Source: Mesorhizobium sp. B2-7-2
Lineage (GTDB): Bacteria; Pseudomonadota; Alphaproteobacteria; Rhizobiales; Rhizobiaceae
Direction: 5' to 3'
DNA: 64,000 bases
Assembly (NCBI RefSeq): GCF_006440775.1
Contig: NZ_VFTZ01000002.1
Location: forward strand, 186,001 to 250,000
Under the pieces are notes generated by a model. That model made no database searches. It was given only the letters and a program-made list of their open reading frames with translations, and had not been told where the DNA came from. Shown in pieces: positions 38,017-49,351 of this stretch (position 1 is the stretch's first letter; every line of letters starts with the position of its first letter). The translations under genes and the position numbers were made by a program.

Positions 38017-38889
38017 ATGGCTACTCAGCAAACCCGTTCGCTTGCCCGTTTCATGATGGCGCCATCGGTGATCCTGCTGTTCGTCTGGATGATCGTGCCG
38101 TTGCTGTTCACGCTGTGGTTCTCGTTCCTGCAATACAATCCGCTGAACCCGATCCGCGATGGCTTCGTCGGTCTCTCCAACTACAAGCTGTTCTACGACA
38201 ATCCGGCCTTCTTCGCCGCCATTCTCAACACGCTGACCATCGTCGTGGCGGTCCTGCTGATCACCATCATCGGCGGCATTCTTCTTGCGCTGCTGCTCGA
38301 TCAGCCGATCTGGGGCCAGGGGATCGTGCGCATCCTGGTCATCTCGCCGTTCTTCGTCATGCCGCCGGTCGCGGCGCTGGTCTGGAAGAACATGATCATG
38401 CACCCGCAATATGGCGTCTTCGCCGACATTGCGCGCTTCTTCGGCGCCCAGCCGATCGACTGGTTCGGGCAGCACCCGCTGACGGCGGTGATCATCATCG
38501 TCGCCTGGCAATGGTTGCCCTTCGCAACGCTGATCCTGTTGACGTCCCTGCAGTCGCTCGACGGCGAGCAGAAGGAGGCGGCCGAGATGGACGGCGCCGG
38601 CTTCCTCAGCCGCTTCTGGTATCTGACGCTGCCGCACATGTCGCGCGCCATCACCGTCGTGATCCTGATCCAGACGATCTTCCTGCTCTCGATCTATGCC
38701 GAGATACTGGTCACCACCAATGGCGGCCCGGGCTACGCCTCCACCAACCTGCCCTTCCTCGTCTATCAGAAGGCGCTGCTGGAGTTCAAAATCGGCCAGG
38801 CCTCCGCCGGTGGCGTGATCGCCGTCATTCTCGCCAACATCGTTGCCTTCTTCGCCATGCGCGCCGTCGGCAAGAACCTCGACAAATAG
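38017..38889 (+). CDS. smoF: Sorbitol/mannitol ABC transporter permease
   Basis: 290 residues from the ATG at 38017, ten bases after GGGAGG. Six predicted helices, beginning APSVILLFVWMIVPLLFTLWFSF; the ABC-contact loop is QKEAAEMDGAGFLSRFWYLTLP (EAA motif). MalF-type partner of SmoG in the inner membrane. Confidence 0.94.
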   Translation: MATQQTRSLARFMMAPSVILLFVWMIVPLLFTLWFSFLQYNPLNPIRDGFVGLSNYKLFYDNPAFFAAILNTLTIVVAVLLITIIGGILLALLLDQPIWGQGIVRILVISPFFVMPPVAALVWKNMIMHPQYGVFADIARFFGAQPIDWFGQHPLTAVIIIVAWQWLPFATLILLTSLQSLDGEQKEAAEMDGAGFLSRFWYLTLPHMSRAITVVILIQTIFLLSIYAEILVTTNGGPGYASTNLPFLVYQKALLEFKIGQASAGGVIAVILANIVAFFAMRAVGKNLDK

Positions 38890-38899
38890 GGAGGACAAG

Positions 38900-39724
38900 A
38901 TGGCACGCGCAGTCACCACCCAGCACAAGACCATTGCCACGGCCGCGGCCTGGATCGTCGCCCTGCTAATCTTCTTTCCGATCCTTTACACGATCATCAC
39001 CTCGTTCAAGTCCGAGCAGGAGGCGATCCAGGGCTTTGCCCTGATCCCGTCCGGCACCACGGAAAGCTACGCCGAGGTGCAGGCGCAGAGCGGTTATTTC
39101 AAGTTCTTCCTGAACTCGGTGATCCTCTCGGTCGGCTCGACCATCCTGGCGCTGCTGATCGCGGTCCCGGCTGCATGGTCTATGGCCTTCTCGCCGACCA
39201 AGCGCACCAAGGACATCCTGATGTGGATGCTGTCCACCAAGATGATGCCGGCCGTCGCGGTGCTGTTCCCGATCTACCTGATCTTCCGCGACACCGGCCT
39301 GCTCGACAGCCGCATCGGCCTCACCGTGATGCTGATGCTGATCAACCTGCCGATCGTGGTCTGGATGCTTTACACCTACTTCCGCGAGATCCCGGGCGAG
39401 ATCCTCGAGGCGGCGCGCATGGACGGCGCCTCGCTGTGGAACGAGATCATCTATGTGCTGACGCCGATGGCGGTGCCCGGCATCGCCTCGACCATGCTGC
39501 TCAACATCATCCTGGCCTGGAATGAGGCGTTCTGGACCATCCGGCTAACCACCACCAATGCCGCCCCGCTGACGGCCTTCATCAGCTCCTTCTCCAGTCC
39601 GCAAGGCCTGTTCTGGGCAAAGCTGTCGGCGGCCTCGACGCTGGCGATCGCGCCGATCCTGATCATGGGCTGGTTCAGCCAGAAGCAGCTGGTGCGCGGC
39701 CTCACCTTCGGCGCCGTGAAGTAA
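38900..39724 (+). CDS. smoG: Sorbitol/mannitol ABC transporter permease
   Basis: 274 residues from the ATG at 38900 with GGGAGGA upstream, ten bases after smoF. MalG-type with six helices; the EAA loop reads [24 protein letters not shown]. The C-terminus ends in [12 protein letters not shown], as usual for these permeases. Forms the membrane channel with SmoF. Confidence 0.94.
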   Translation: MARAVTTQHKTIATAAAWIVALLIFFPILYTIITSFKSEQEAIQGFALIPSGTTESYAEVQAQSGYFKFFLNSVILSVGSTILALLIAVPAAWSMAFSPTKRTKDILMWMLSTKMMPAVAVLFPIYLIFRDTGLLDSRIGLTVMLMLINLPIVVWMLYTYFREIPGEILEAARMDGASLWNEIIYVLTPMAVPGIASTMLLNIILAWNEAFWTIRLTTTNAAPLTAFISSFSSPQGLFWAKLSAASTLAIAPILIMGWFSQKQLVRGLTFGAVK

Positions 39725-39770
39725 CAACGCCCAAGCGGCGGACGACGAAGACCATCCCCGGGAGGAAGCC

Positions 39771-40775
39771 ATGGGAAACATCACGCTCAAGAACGTCTCC
39801 AAGTCCTTCGGGTCGACGGTGATCATTCCGGACATCGACCTCAACATCGAGGACGGCGAGTTCGTCGTGTTCGTCGGCCCATCGGGTTGCGGCAAGTCCA
39901 CGCTGCTCAGGCTGATCGCCGGGCTCGAGGACACCAGCGGCGGCACCATCAGCATCGACGGCCGCGACGTCACCCGCGAGGCGCCGGCCAAGCGCAAGCT
40001 TGCCATGGTGTTCCAGTCCTATGCGCTCTACCCGCATATGACGGTCGCCAAGAACATCGCCTTCCCGTTGAAGATGGCCGGCGAGGACCAGGCGACCATC
40101 GACAAGAAGGTGAAGGACGCCGCGCGTGTCCTCAACCTCACCAATTATCTCGAGCGCCGCCCAGGCCAGCTGTCCGGCGGCCAGCGCCAGCGCGTCGCCA
40201 TCGGCCGCGCCATCGTGCGCCAGCCTTCGGCTTTCCTGTTCGACGAGCCGTTGTCCAACCTCGATGCCGCGCTTCGCGGCACCATGCGCCTGGAGATCAG
40301 CGAGCTGCACCATCAGCTGAAGACGACGATGATCTACGTCACCCATGACCAGGTCGAAGCCATGACCATGGCCGACAAGATCGTCGTGCTCAATGCCGGC
40401 AATATAGAGCAGGTCGGCTCGCCGATGGAGCTTTACAAGACGCCGAAGAACCTCTTCGTCGCCGGTTTCATCGGCTCGCCCAAGATGAACCTCATCGAAG
40501 GCGCGCCGGCCGACAAATATGGCGCCAAGACCATCGGCATCCGGCCCGAGCATCTCAACATCTCGACCACGGCCGGCGACTGGAAGGCGACGGTGGGCGT
40601 TGCCGAGCATCTCGGCTCCGACACCTTCCTGCACGTCCAGGCGGACGGCATCGGCACCGTCAATGTGCGGGCCGACGGCGAGGTTGCGGTGAGGCATGGC
40701 GACACCGTCTACCTGACCCCCGACAAGACCAAGCTCCACCGCTTCGGTGCCGACGGCAAGGCGCTGGTGCAGTGA
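39771..40775 (+). CDS. smoK: Sorbitol/mannitol ABC transporter ATP-binding protein
   Basis: 334 residues. Walker [10 protein letters not shown] (36-44), signature LSGGQRQR (134-141), Walker B FLFDEP (155-160), then the H-loop in [13 protein letters not shown]. The C-terminal regulatory OB-fold domain is of the MalK/UgpC type. It powers hexitol uptake. Its stop overlaps the smoS start (GTGA). Confidence 0.95.
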   Translation: MGNITLKNVSKSFGSTVIIPDIDLNIEDGEFVVFVGPSGCGKSTLLRLIAGLEDTSGGTISIDGRDVTREAPAKRKLAMVFQSYALYPHMTVAKNIAFPLKMAGEDQATIDKKVKDAARVLNLTNYLERRPGQLSGGQRQRVAIGRAIVRQPSAFLFDEPLSNLDAALRGTMRLEISELHHQLKTTMIYVTHDQVEAMTMADKIVVLNAGNIEQVGSPMELYKTPKNLFVAGFIGSPKMNLIEGAPADKYGAKTIGIRPEHLNISTTAGDWKATVGVAEHLGSDTFLHVQADGIGTVNVRADGEVAVRHGDTVYLTPDKTKLHRFGADGKALVQ

Positions 40776-41542
40776 GGTTGAAAGGCAAATCGGCGCTGAT
40801 CACCGGATCGGCGCGCGGCATCGGCAGGGCCTTCGCCGAAGCCTATGTCCGCGAAGGCGCGACGGTGGCGATTGCCGACATCGACCTGGAAGCCGCGCAA
40901 GCGACGGCGAAAGCGATCGGTTCCGCCGCTTCCGCAGTCCGGCTCGACGTTACCGACCAGGCTTCGATCGAGGCTGCGGTGAAGGCGGTCGAGGCCAAGA
41001 CCGGCGGGCTCGACGTGCTGATCAACAACGCGGCGATCTTCGACCTGGCGCCGATCGTCGAGATCACGAGGGCGAGCTACGAAAAACTGTTTTCCGTCAA
41101 TGTCGCCGGCACGCTGTTCATGCTGCAGGCGGCTGCCCGTTCGATGATCGCACGTGGCAAAGGCGGCAGGATCATCAACATGGCGAGCCAGGCCGGCCGG
41201 CGCGGCGAGCCGCTGGTCGCGGTCTACTGCGCCACCAAGGCCGCCGTCATCTCGCTCACCCAATCGGCCGGACTCGACCTGATCAAGCATCGCATCAACG
41301 TCAACGGCATCGCGCCGGGTGTCGTCGACAGCGACATGTGGGACCAGGTCGATGCGCTCTTCGCAAAATATGAGAACCGGCCCAGGGGCGAGAAGAAGCG
41401 GCTGGTCGGCGAAGGCGTGCCTTACGGCCGCATGGGCAAGCCGGAGGATCTCGCCGGCATGGCCGTGTTCCTCGCCAGCGACGAGGCCGAATACATAGTC
41501 GCCCAGACCTACAATGTCGACGGCGGCCAATGGATGAGCTGA
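40772..41542 (+). CDS. smoS: Sorbitol dehydrogenase, SDR family
   Basis: 256 residues, GTG start overlapping smoK. Cofactor motif TGSARGIG (11-18), NNAA (85-88), Ser139 and YCATK (Tyr152, Lys156). Matches rhizobial SmoS, which oxidises D-sorbitol to fructose (and galactitol to tagatose) with NAD. Part of the transport operon, so uptake and first oxidation are co-expressed. Confidence 0.93.
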   Translation: MRLKGKSALITGSARGIGRAFAEAYVREGATVAIADIDLEAAQATAKAIGSAASAVRLDVTDQASIEAAVKAVEAKTGGLDVLINNAAIFDLAPIVEITRASYEKLFSVNVAGTLFMLQAAARSMIARGKGGRIINMASQAGRRGEPLVAVYCATKAAVISLTQSAGLDLIKHRINVNGIAPGVVDSDMWDQVDALFAKYENRPRGEKKRLVGEGVPYGRMGKPEDLAGMAVFLASDEAEYIVAQTYNVDGGQWMS

Positions 41543-41690
41543 GGGGGAGGCGCTTCTCTTCTTTCCTCCGGAGAAGACGCCATGGGGCAGGTGAGGGGCA
41601 GCATACTGGAATACCGGGTGTTGCCCCTCATCCTCGCCCTCCGAAGGAGGCGGAACAGTCGGGCTGCAGATCGGCCAAAGGGTAAATGAG

Positions 41691-43169
41691 ATGACCGTAA
41701 GACTCTCTTCCTCGAACCTCGCCATGCTGCCGGCTAAGGTCGCCGGCCCGAAATATGACCGCTCCACCCTGAAGGCGGGCATCGTCCATTTCGGCGTCGG
41801 CAACTTCCACCGCTCGCATCAGGCGGTCTATCTCGACGACCTGTTCGGCACCGGCGAGGGCCATGACTGGGCGCTGATCGGCGCCGGCGTGTTCGAAGGC
41901 GAGAAGATCGGCCGCTCGAAGCTTGAAGAGCAGGATTGGCTGACCACGGTGGTCGAGCAGGATCAGGGTCACATGAGCGCCCGCGTCACCGGCGCCATGA
42001 TCGATTTCCTGATGCCCGGCGACGCGGCTGCGACCATCGAGCGGCTTACCGATCCGGCGATCAAGATCGTGTCGCTGACCATCACCGAGGGCGGCTATTT
42101 CATCGACCCGGCTTCCGGCAAGTTCAACCCGGCCCATCCCGATATCGTCGCCGACGCACAGCCGGGCGCTGTGCCTAAGACCGTTTTCGGCATCATCCTT
42201 GCCGGGCTGTTGCGCCGGCGGGCCGACGGCGTGGTGCCGTTCACCGTCATGTCCTGCGACAACATCCCCCATAACGGCCATGTCACCTCCGACGGCGTCA
42301 TCGGCCTTGCGCGGCTGATCGACGAGGACCTCGCCAAATGGGTGGAGGACAAGGTCGCCTTCCCGAATGGCATGGTCGATCGCATCACCCCGGCCACCAC
42401 CGACCGCGAGCGCAAGATCCTCGCCGACGATTTCGGGCTGGAGGACAATTGGCCGGTGTTCTGCGAGCCGTTCAAGCAATGGGTGCTGGAGGACCGTTTC
42501 ACCGCCGGCCGCCCAGCGTTGGAAAAGGTCGGCGTGCAATTCGTCAAGGACGTCTCGCCTTACGAGCTGATGAAGATACGCATCCTCAATGGCGGTCACG
42601 CCACGATCGCTTATCCGGCCGGGCTGATGGACATCCATTTCGTGCATGAAGCCATGCAGGAGCCGCTGGTGCGCGCCTTCCTGTCGAAGCTCGAGCATGA
42701 CGAGATCATCCCGACCGTGCCGCCGGTGCCGGATACGGATCTGGAGGACTACTATCAGCTCATCGAGCGGCGCTTCTCCAATCCCAAGATCGGCGACACC
42801 ATCCGCCGGCTTTGCCTCGACGGCTCCAACCGTCAGCCGAAATTCATTATCCCGACGATCGCCGACCGGCTGAAGACGGGCGACGGCGCCGCCGGCCTCG
42901 CGCTGGAATCGGCCCTGTGGTGCCGCTATTGCTTCGGCACCACCGACAGCGGCGCCGTTATCGAGCCGAACGACCCGAGCTGGGACCGCATGCAGGCGAC
43001 CGCGAAGGCGGCCAAGGACGATCCGAAGGCCTGGCTGGCGATGGAGGACATCTATGGCGATGTCGGCCGCTCGTCCGTCTTCGCCGAGGCCTTCGCCCAC
43101 GCCTTGAGGGTCCTGTGGGCGCACGGCGCGCGCGAAACCCTGACGCGTTACCTCGCCGGCAAGCTCTGA
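41691..43169 (+). CDS. mtlK: Mannitol dehydrogenase family protein (mannitol 2-dehydrogenase)
   Basis: 492 residues, the long-chain polyol dehydrogenase length. N-terminal Rossmann domain with HFGVGNFHRSHQAVYLDDL; catalytic Lys/Asn/His group in KIRILNGGHATIAYPAG. It oxidises mannitol to fructose, and often D-arabitol to D-xylulose. A 148-base gap with an inverted GAGGGGCA/TGCCCCTC repeat separates it from smoS. Confidence 0.95.
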   Translation: MTVRLSSSNLAMLPAKVAGPKYDRSTLKAGIVHFGVGNFHRSHQAVYLDDLFGTGEGHDWALIGAGVFEGEKIGRSKLEEQDWLTTVVEQDQGHMSARVTGAMIDFLMPGDAAATIERLTDPAIKIVSLTITEGGYFIDPASGKFNPAHPDIVADAQPGAVPKTVFGIILAGLLRRRADGVVPFTVMSCDNIPHNGHVTSDGVIGLARLIDEDLAKWVEDKVAFPNGMVDRITPATTDRERKILADDFGLEDNWPVFCEPFKQWVLEDRFTAGRPALEKVGVQFVKDVSPYELMKIRILNGGHATIAYPAGLMDIHFVHEAMQEPLVRAFLSKLEHDEIIPTVPPVPDTDLEDYYQLIERRFSNPKIGDTIRRLCLDGSNRQPKFIIPTIADRLKTGDGAAGLALESALWCRYCFGTTDSGAVIEPNDPSWDRMQATAKAAKDDPKAWLAMEDIYGDVGRSSVFAEAFAHALRVLWAHGARETLTRYLAGKL

Positions 43170-43189
43170 AAGCGCCGGACGCAGCAGCC

Positions 43190-43873
43190 ATGACGCCGGA
43201 ACTGGTCATCTTCGACTGTGACGGCGTGCTGGTCGACAGCGAGGCGCTTTCCGTCTCGGCGCTGCTCGGCATGATCGAGCTGGCCGGCGGCACGGTCAGC
43301 GAGGACGCCGCCTACGAGCATTTCCTGGGCAAGAGCATGAAGAGCGTACGCGAGATCCTCGGCCGCGATTTCGGGCTCGAGATCAGCGACCGGCATCTGA
43401 CCGCCATGCGCGTCGACCTGATGCGCAAATTCCGCGAGGAGTTGAAGCCGATTCCCGGCGTCAAGGAACTGCTGCCGAAGCTCGGCCGGCCCTTCTGCGT
43501 CGCCTCGTCCGGCACGCTGGAGCGCATCCGCTATGCGCTCGACGTCACCGGCCTGCTTCCGCTACTGGAGCCGCATCTGTTCAGCGCCAGCATGGTCGAA
43601 CGCGGCAAGCCGGCGCCCGACCTCTTCCTCCACGCCGCCTCCAGCATGCGGGCGCATCCGCGCGAGTGCCTGGTCATCGAGGACAGCCCCGCCGGCGTCG
43701 CCGCCGCCCGCGCGGCGGGGATGCGCGTGTTTGCCTTCACCGGCGGCTCGCATGCTTCCAACCCCGCCCTCAAGGCGCGGCTTGCGTCGACGGAACCGGA
43801 CTTTATATTCGCTGACATGCTGCAATTGCCCGATTTGATTGCAGGCCTGGGAGCGAGAGAAAAAGCATCTTGA
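43190..43873 (+). CDS. HAD superfamily phosphatase (subfamily IA)
   Basis: 227 residues from the ATG at 43190, 20 bases after mtlK. Motifs: FDCDGVLVDSEALS, ASSGT, Lys in RGKPAPDLFLH and VIEDSPAGVAAARAAG. Similar to beta-phosphoglucomutase or sugar-phosphate phosphatases. A HAD gene in this place is part of the rhizobial smo locus. It overlaps the kinase gene by four bases. Confidence 0.9.
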   Translation: MTPELVIFDCDGVLVDSEALSVSALLGMIELAGGTVSEDAAYEHFLGKSMKSVREILGRDFGLEISDRHLTAMRVDLMRKFREELKPIPGVKELLPKLGRPFCVASSGTLERIRYALDVTGLLPLLEPHLFSASMVERGKPAPDLFLHAASSMRAHPRECLVIEDSPAGVAAARAAGMRVFAFTGGSHASNPALKARLASTEPDFIFADMLQLPDLIAGLGAREKAS

Positions 43874-45456
43874 TCAAGAGTTTCGTTTGCGCGGTCGATG
43901 TCGGCACCGGGAGCGCCCGCGCGGGCATTCTCGACGCGCGCGGCAACCTGCTCGGCCGCGCCGATCATCCGATCGCCATGCATCAGCCCAAGCCCGATCA
44001 CGCCGAGCATGATTCGGAAGATATCTGGTCGGCGGTGTGCAAATCCGTGCGGTCCGCGCTCCAAAAATCCGGCGTCGCCGCCGGCGATATCGCCGGAATC
44101 TCTTTCGACGCGACCTGCTCGCTGGTCGCGCGCGACAGGCAAGGCGGCCAGCTCAGCGTCTCGGTCACCGGCGAGAAGCGCTGGGACACGATGGTCTGGC
44201 TCGATCACCGCGCCATCGCCGAGGCCGATGAATGCACCGCAAGCGGTCACGCCGTGCTCGATTATATCGGCGGCGTGATGTCGCCGGAGATGGAAACGCC
44301 GAAGCTGATGTGGCTGAAGCGTCACCTGCCGAGGACATGGAATGAAGCCGGCTATCTATTCGACCTTGCCGATTTCCTGACCTGGAAGGCATCCGGCTCG
44401 CTCGCCCGCTCGCAATGCACGCTGACGGCGAAATGGACCTATCTCGCGCATGAGGAAAAAAGCTGGCGGCGTGATTTCTTCGAGTTGGTCGGCCTCGACG
44501 ATCTTTTCGAGCATGGCAATCTGCCGGAAAAAGCAAGCCCGGTCGGCGCCGATATCGGTCCGCTGACGACGAAGGCCGCCGCCGAGCTCGGCCTGACCGA
44601 AAAATGCCGGGTGGGGGCCGGCGTCATCGATGCCTATGCCGGCGCGCTCGGCGTTTTGGGCGGTTTTGCCGGCGACGAGAGGAACATCAGCCGGCATCTG
44701 GCGCTGATTGCCGGCACATCGTCCTGCGTCATGGCCATGTCGCCCGACCCGCAGCCCTTTGCCGGCGTCTGGGGCCCCTATTTCGGCGCCGCATTGCCGA
44801 CGCTGTGGCTGTCTGAAGGCGGCCAGTCGGCCACCGGCGCGTTGCTCGACCACATCATCCGCTGGCATGGCGCCGGCGGCGAGCCGGACGCGGCCATGCA
44901 TACGAAGATCGCTCGGCGCGTCGCCGAGCTGCGCGCCGAAGATGGCGATGCGCTGGCGGCAAGACTGCACGTGCTGCCGGATTTCCACGGCAACCGTTCG
45001 CCGCTCGCCGACCCGCACGCCGTCGGCGTCATCAGCGGCCTGACGCTCGACTCCTCCTTCGACAGCCTGTGCAAGCTCTACTGGCGCACCGCCGTCGGCA
45101 TTGCGCTCGGCGTGCGCCATGTGCTCGAGGCGCTGAACGAGAACGGCTACCTGATCGACACGCTGCATGTCACCGGCGGCCACACCAAGAACCCGCTTTT
45201 GATGGAGCTCTACGCCGATGCCACCGGCTGCACCGTGGTCGAGCCGCTGGCCGACGAGGCGGTGCTGCTCGGTACCGGCATGGTGGCGGCGACCGCCGCC
45301 GGACTCTATCGCGACCTCAACGCGGCCTGCGTAGCCATGCAGCAAGGCGGCAAGATCCGCGCGCCCAACAAGCAAGCCGGCGCCCGCTTCGACCGCGACT
45401 ACCGGATCTTCCTCGAAATGCATCGCCAGCGGCAGGCGCTCGACGCGATCCGCTGA
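43870..45456 (+). CDS. FGGY family carbohydrate kinase (ribulokinase-like)
   Basis: 528 residues with a TTG start at 43870 overlapping the HAD stop. N-terminal FGGY domain AVDVGTGSARAGILDARGNLL with the MVWLDHRA region, C-terminal domain with HVTGGHTKNPLLMELYADATG and DEAVLLGTGMVAA. The N-terminus is closer to D-ribulokinase-type members (compare RADHPIAMHQPKPDHAEHD) than to xylulokinases. It phosphorylates the ketopentose or ketohexose from the dehydrogenases nearby. It ends the plus-strand operon, convergent with the second sugar ABC operon. Confidence 0.88.
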   Translation: MIKSFVCAVDVGTGSARAGILDARGNLLGRADHPIAMHQPKPDHAEHDSEDIWSAVCKSVRSALQKSGVAAGDIAGISFDATCSLVARDRQGGQLSVSVTGEKRWDTMVWLDHRAIAEADECTASGHAVLDYIGGVMSPEMETPKLMWLKRHLPRTWNEAGYLFDLADFLTWKASGSLARSQCTLTAKWTYLAHEEKSWRRDFFELVGLDDLFEHGNLPEKASPVGADIGPLTTKAAAELGLTEKCRVGAGVIDAYAGALGVLGGFAGDERNISRHLALIAGTSSCVMAMSPDPQPFAGVWGPYFGAALPTLWLSEGGQSATGALLDHIIRWHGAGGEPDAAMHTKIARRVAELRAEDGDALAARLHVLPDFHGNRSPLADPHAVGVISGLTLDSSFDSLCKLYWRTAVGIALGVRHVLEALNENGYLIDTLHVTGGHTKNPLLMELYADATGCTVVEPLADEAVLLGTGMVAATAAGLYRDLNAACVAMQQGGKIRAPNKQAGARFDRDYRIFLEMHRQRQALDAIR

Positions 45457-45471
45457 CGCTGGAACATCGCC

Positions 45472-46557
45472 CTACTGCTTGCGCAACGACGCGCCCGACG
45501 TCGCGTCGAACAGGTGAATGCTTTCCTCGTCGAAGCTGTAGCGCACCGGCGCGCGCAACTCCGGGCATTCGCGCGCCGGCACCAGCGCGCTGATCTCCTT
45601 GCCGCCGGAGCCGAAGGTCACCAGCGCGTCATTGCCGTGGAATTCGATGAGATCGGCGGTGCCTTGCAGCAGGTTTGCTGCGCCGGCTTGCGCCGTCTTC
45701 AGATCTGGAGGCCGGATGCCGAGCATCACGCGATCGCCATGCCGTAGGTTGAAGTCGCCGCCCTGCAGCGACAGCACTGTCCCCGCGCCGGTCAGCGTCC
45801 AGCCATCCTTGCCCTTGCCGACCGTCACCTCGATGAAATTCATGTTCGGCGTTCCGATGAAGCCGGCCACGAACAGATTGCCCGGGCGGCGATAGATCTC
45901 CGCCGGCGAGCCGATCTGCTCGATCACGCCGTCCTTCAGAAGCACGATGCGGTCGGCCAGCGTCATCGCCTCGAGCTGGTCGTGCGTGACATAGACGGTG
46001 GTGGTCTTCAGCGATTGGTGCAGCCTGGCGATCTCGACGCGCATATGGTTGCGCAGCTTGGCATCGAGATTGGAGAGCGGCTCGTCGAACAGGAACACTT
46101 TCGGCGTCTTGATCATGGCGCGCGCGATCGCCACGCGCTGCTGCTGGCCGCCGGAAAGCTCGGTCGGCTTGCGGCCGAGATAGGGTTCCAGCCCAAGTGT
46201 CCTGGAAACTGCCTCGACCCGCTTCTTGATCTCGGCCGCCGGTACCTTCTGCCGCTTCAGTCCGAATGCGACGTTGTCGAAGATGGTCATATGCGGATAG
46301 AGCGCATAGTTCTGGAACACCATGGCGATGCCGCGGTCGCCGGGCTCGAGATCGTTCACCACCTTGCCGCCGATCGACACCTCGCCGCCGCTGATGTCCT
46401 CCAGCCCGGCCAGCATCCGAAGAAGCGTGGACTTGCCGCAGCCGGACGGACCGAGGAACACGACGAACTCATGCTCTTCGATCGCGAGGTTGAGGTCGCG
46501 GATGACGGTCGTGGCGCCATAGGCCTTGTCGACATGGGAGCAAACGATCGCGGACAT
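45472..46557 (-). CDS. Sugar ABC transporter ATP-binding protein (UgpC/MalK type)
   Basis: 361 residues. Walker [10 protein letters not shown] (36-44), signature [10 protein letters not shown], Walker B FLFDEP, H-loop [13 protein letters not shown], and the C-terminal MalK-type regulatory domain. Last gene of the second sugar-alcohol operon (binding protein, two permeases, dehydrogenase, ATPase), three bases after the dehydrogenase gene. Confidence 0.94.
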   Translation of the reverse strand: MSAIVCSHVDKAYGATTVIRDLNLAIEEHEFVVFLGPSGCGKSTLLRMLAGLEDISGGEVSIGGKVVNDLEPGDRGIAMVFQNYALYPHMTIFDNVAFGLKRQKVPAAEIKKRVEAVSRTLGLEPYLGRKPTELSGGQQQRVAIARAMIKTPKVFLFDEPLSNLDAKLRNHMRVEIARLHQSLKTTTVYVTHDQLEAMTLADRIVLLKDGVIEQIGSPAEIYRRPGNLFVAGFIGTPNMNFIEVTVGKGKDGWTLTGAGTVLSLQGGDFNLRHGDRVMLGIRPPDLKTAQAGAANLLQGTADLIEFHGNDALVTFGSGGKEISALVPARECPELRAPVRYSFDEESIHLFDATSGASLRKQ

Positions 46558-46559
46558 CC

Positions 46560-47606
46560 TTATCCCTTCTCGCCGGTCAGCAGGATCTGCAGCTTGACGT
46601 CCTGCGGCCTGCCTTGCGCTGCGCGCTCGAACGCCTTGATGCTCTCGGAGAAATCATAGGTGCCGGTGATCAGCGGCTTGAGGTCGACCTTGCCGGAGGC
46701 GATGAGCTGCAAAGCGCGGTCGAAGATGTTGGCATAGCGGAACACGGTCTCGATGCGCACTTCCTTGGAAATCGCCGCCGGCACGTTGAGCTCGACAGTC
46801 TCCACCGGCAGCCCGACCAACACCACCGCGCCGCCCGGCCGCACCACGTCGAACAGGTTGGCGAAGGCCTTCGGGCTGCCGCTCGCCTCGAACACGATGT
46901 CGGCGCCCCAATTGTCGGTCGCCGCCCGCACCGCATCGACCAGCGACTGCTCGCCGATATTGACCGACACGATGCCGGGATACTGGGCGGCGATCTCCAG
47001 CTTCGGCGCCGAGAAGTCCGAGATCAGCACTTTTGCGCAGCCGCCCGCCAGCGCGGCGAGCGCGATCATGATGCCGATCGGGCCGCAGCCGACGACGACG
47101 GCGACATCGCCGGGCACGATGCGGGCGCGCGCCGCCGCCTGCATGCCGATGGCAAAGGGCTCGACCATCGCGCCCTCGGCGAAGGAGACATTATCCGGCA
47201 GCTTGTAGGTGAAGGCCGCCGGATGGACGGCGTAGGGCGCGAGCACGCCATGCACCGGCGGCGTTGCCCAGAAGCGGACGTCCGGGTCGACATTGTAGAT
47301 GCCGAGCTTCGTCGCGCGCGACGAAAGGTTCGGCACGCCTGGCTCCATGCAGACGCGGTCGCCGACCTTCAGGTTCGTGACATTGGCGCCGACCTCAACG
47401 ATCGTGCCTGACGCTTCATGGCCGAGCACCATGGGCTCGCGAACTATGTAGCTGCCGATGGCGCCGTGCGTGTAGTAATGCACGTCGCTGCCGCAGACGC
47501 CGACCGTGTGGATGGCGATCCTGACGTCGTCCGGTCCGACGTCTTGCGGCAGCGCGATCTCGCGCAGCGACAGTTCGCCTTTTTTCTCAAGCACCAGTGC
47601 CCGCAT
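46560..47606 (-). CDS. Zinc-dependent polyol dehydrogenase (xylitol dehydrogenase type)
   Basis: 348 residues from the ATG at 47606 with GAGGA upstream. Medium-chain dehydrogenase: catalytic zinc residues Cys38 ([13 protein letters not shown]), His63 and Glu64 (LGHEASG); the usual structural-zinc cysteines are missing, as in sorbitol/xylitol dehydrogenases; [10 protein letters not shown] is typical of them. Rossmann motif VVGCGPIGI. It probably oxidises xylitol to D-xylulose or a related polyol with NAD. Confidence 0.9.
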   Translation of the reverse strand: MRALVLEKKGELSLREIALPQDVGPDDVRIAIHTVGVCGSDVHYYTHGAIGSYIVREPMVLGHEASGTIVEVGANVTNLKVGDRVCMEPGVPNLSSRATKLGIYNVDPDVRFWATPPVHGVLAPYAVHPAAFTYKLPDNVSFAEGAMVEPFAIGMQAAARARIVPGDVAVVVGCGPIGIMIALAALAGGCAKVLISDFSAPKLEIAAQYPGIVSVNIGEQSLVDAVRAATDNWGADIVFEASGSPKAFANLFDVVRPGGAVVLVGLPVETVELNVPAAISKEVRIETVFRYANIFDRALQLIASGKVDLKPLITGTYDFSESIKAFERAAQGRPQDVKLQILLTGEKG

Positions 47607-47620
47607 CGGGTATCCTCGCA

Positions 47621-48448
47621 TCAACTTTTCTTTTGCCGGAAAACGGAATTCAGGAAGCCGCTCAAAACGCCGAGGAACAAAAGCGGCGGCAGCGACAGAA
47701 GCACGACCGAGGCATTGAGAATCCCCCACGGCACGTTCATGCCTTGCTGGGAGAGCTCGGAAGCCACGATCGGCAGCGTCTTGGCGTTGGAGCTCGACAG
47801 CATCAGCGCGATCAGGAACTCGTTCCAGACCAGCACGAAGCTGAAGGCGATGGCGCCGATCAGCGAGCGCGCCGCGACGGGAAGCGCGATCCGCCAGAAC
47901 ACGGCATAAGCGCCGTAACCGTCGACGAAGGCGGCTTCCTCGATCTCCTTAGGCACGCCCTGGAAGGCAGGAATCGCGAGCCATATGATCACCGATATGG
48001 TGAGCAGCGAATAGGTGACGATCAGCGCCGGCAAAGTGTCGTAGAGGCCAACCTGCAGCCAGATCACCATCAGCGGGATCGCCACCGCCACCGGCGGCAG
48101 GAAACGCAGCGACAGGACGAAGAACTGGATGTCGCCGGCGAAGCGGTTGGGATAGCGCGCCACCGCATAGGCCGCCGGCAAGCCGAGCACGACGCCGATC
48201 AGCACCGCCGAACCGCAGGCGACGACCGAGTTGTAGAGCCCGGTCAGCACGCTGTCGCGGCCGAGGATGTAGCTTATGTTGGCGAGCGTCGGCGTGAATA
48301 TCACCTTCGGCACGCGCGTGATGATGTCGACATTGTTCTTCAGCGCGTTGAGCGCCGTCCACAGAAGCGGGAACACGGCCAGGAACCCGGCCAGCGCCAG
48401 GATGGCCTTGGCGACCAGGCGGCCCGGTCTTGTCGGATATGGCTTCAT
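47621..48448 (-). CDS. Sugar ABC transporter permease (MalG type)
   Basis: 275 residues from the ATG at 48448, overlapping the upstream permease stop by four bases. Helices start with [29 protein letters not shown] loop [26 protein letters not shown]. Inner membrane. A longer reading frame to 48721 is a shadow of the other permease. Confidence 0.93.
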   Translation of the reverse strand: MKPYPTRPGRLVAKAILALAGFLAVFPLLWTALNALKNNVDIITRVPKVIFTPTLANISYILGRDSVLTGLYNSVVACGSAVLIGVVLGLPAAYAVARYPNRFAGDIQFFVLSLRFLPPVAVAIPLMVIWLQVGLYDTLPALIVTYSLLTISVIIWLAIPAFQGVPKEIEEAAFVDGYGAYAVFWRIALPVAARSLIGAIAFSFVLVWNEFLIALMLSSSNAKTLPIVASELSQQGMNVPWGILNASVVLLSLPPLLFLGVLSGFLNSVFRQKKS

Positions 48449-49311
48449 GCCTGCACCCGCTTCCACAGCATGGTGAAGGTGATGACCGTCGCGATCATCA
48501 TCAGCACCGCCATGGCCGATGCGTAGGAGACCTTGCCGGACTCGATGAAGCCTTGCGAGAAGGCGTACATGTCGAGCGTTTCGGTCGCGACGCCCGGCCC
48601 GCCGCGCGTCATCACATAGATCAGGTCGAAGGAGCGCAGCGACTCGATCATCTTGACGAACATCAGGCTGATCAGCGGCGCTTTCAGCATCGGCAAGGTG
48701 ACATAGGCGTGGATCTGCCAACGCTTGGCGTGGTCGAGCCTGGCCGCCTCGATCGGCTGCGGCGGCAAGGTTTCAAGCAGCTTCAGCACGATGACGGCGA
48801 AGAACAGCCCCCATTGCCAGACGTCCACCGAAGCGACGGCGAACAATGCGGTGGCGGGCTTCGACAGCGGATCGAAGATCAGCCCGCCGGTGATCAGCCG
48901 GTAGGGATAGGTGGCGATACCGTAGAGCGGATGATAGGCGAACTTCCATACGAAGGCGGCCGAGACGCGCGGCAAAAGCACCGGGATGATGAACAAAAGG
49001 CAATAGAAATTGCGCAGGCGCGGGCCGGCGACCTCGAACATCAGCACGCCCAGTCCAATCGCCACCACCATTGTCGCCACCACGGTGACGACCTCCCATT
49101 TCACCGAAACCCAGACGGCGTTGAGGAAGCGGCGGTCGAGGAAGAGATCGGCGAAGTTCGAGAACCACACCCAGGAGTAACCGGTCGTGCTCAGCTCGCG
49201 GTTCTGCAAGGCGATGACGATGGCATAGAGCGTCGGCACCATCGACAGCACCAGAAGGATGGCGAGGGTAGGAACCAGAAATGTGACCGGCAGGGAAGAA
49301 CGTCGGCGCAT
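48445..49311 (-). CDS. Sugar ABC transporter permease (MalF type)
   Basis: 288 residues. Six helices, starting PVTFLVPTLAILLVLSMVPTLYAIVIAL; EAA loop PPQPIEAARLDHAKRWQIHAYVTLP. Forms the channel with the permease encoded immediately downstream. A large hairpin separates it from the binding-protein gene. Confidence 0.93.
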   Translation of the reverse strand: MRRRSSLPVTFLVPTLAILLVLSMVPTLYAIVIALQNRELSTTGYSWVWFSNFADLFLDRRFLNAVWVSVKWEVVTVVATMVVAIGLGVLMFEVAGPRLRNFYCLLFIIPVLLPRVSAAFVWKFAYHPLYGIATYPYRLITGGLIFDPLSKPATALFAVASVDVWQWGLFFAVIVLKLLETLPPQPIEAARLDHAKRWQIHAYVTLPMLKAPLISLMFVKMIESLRSFDLIYVMTRGGPGVATETLDMYAFSQGFIESGKVSYASAMAVLMMIATVITFTMLWKRVQA

Positions 49312-49351
49312 TGCCTGTCCTCGGATTTTTACTGCTGTGTGGTGAAGGTCC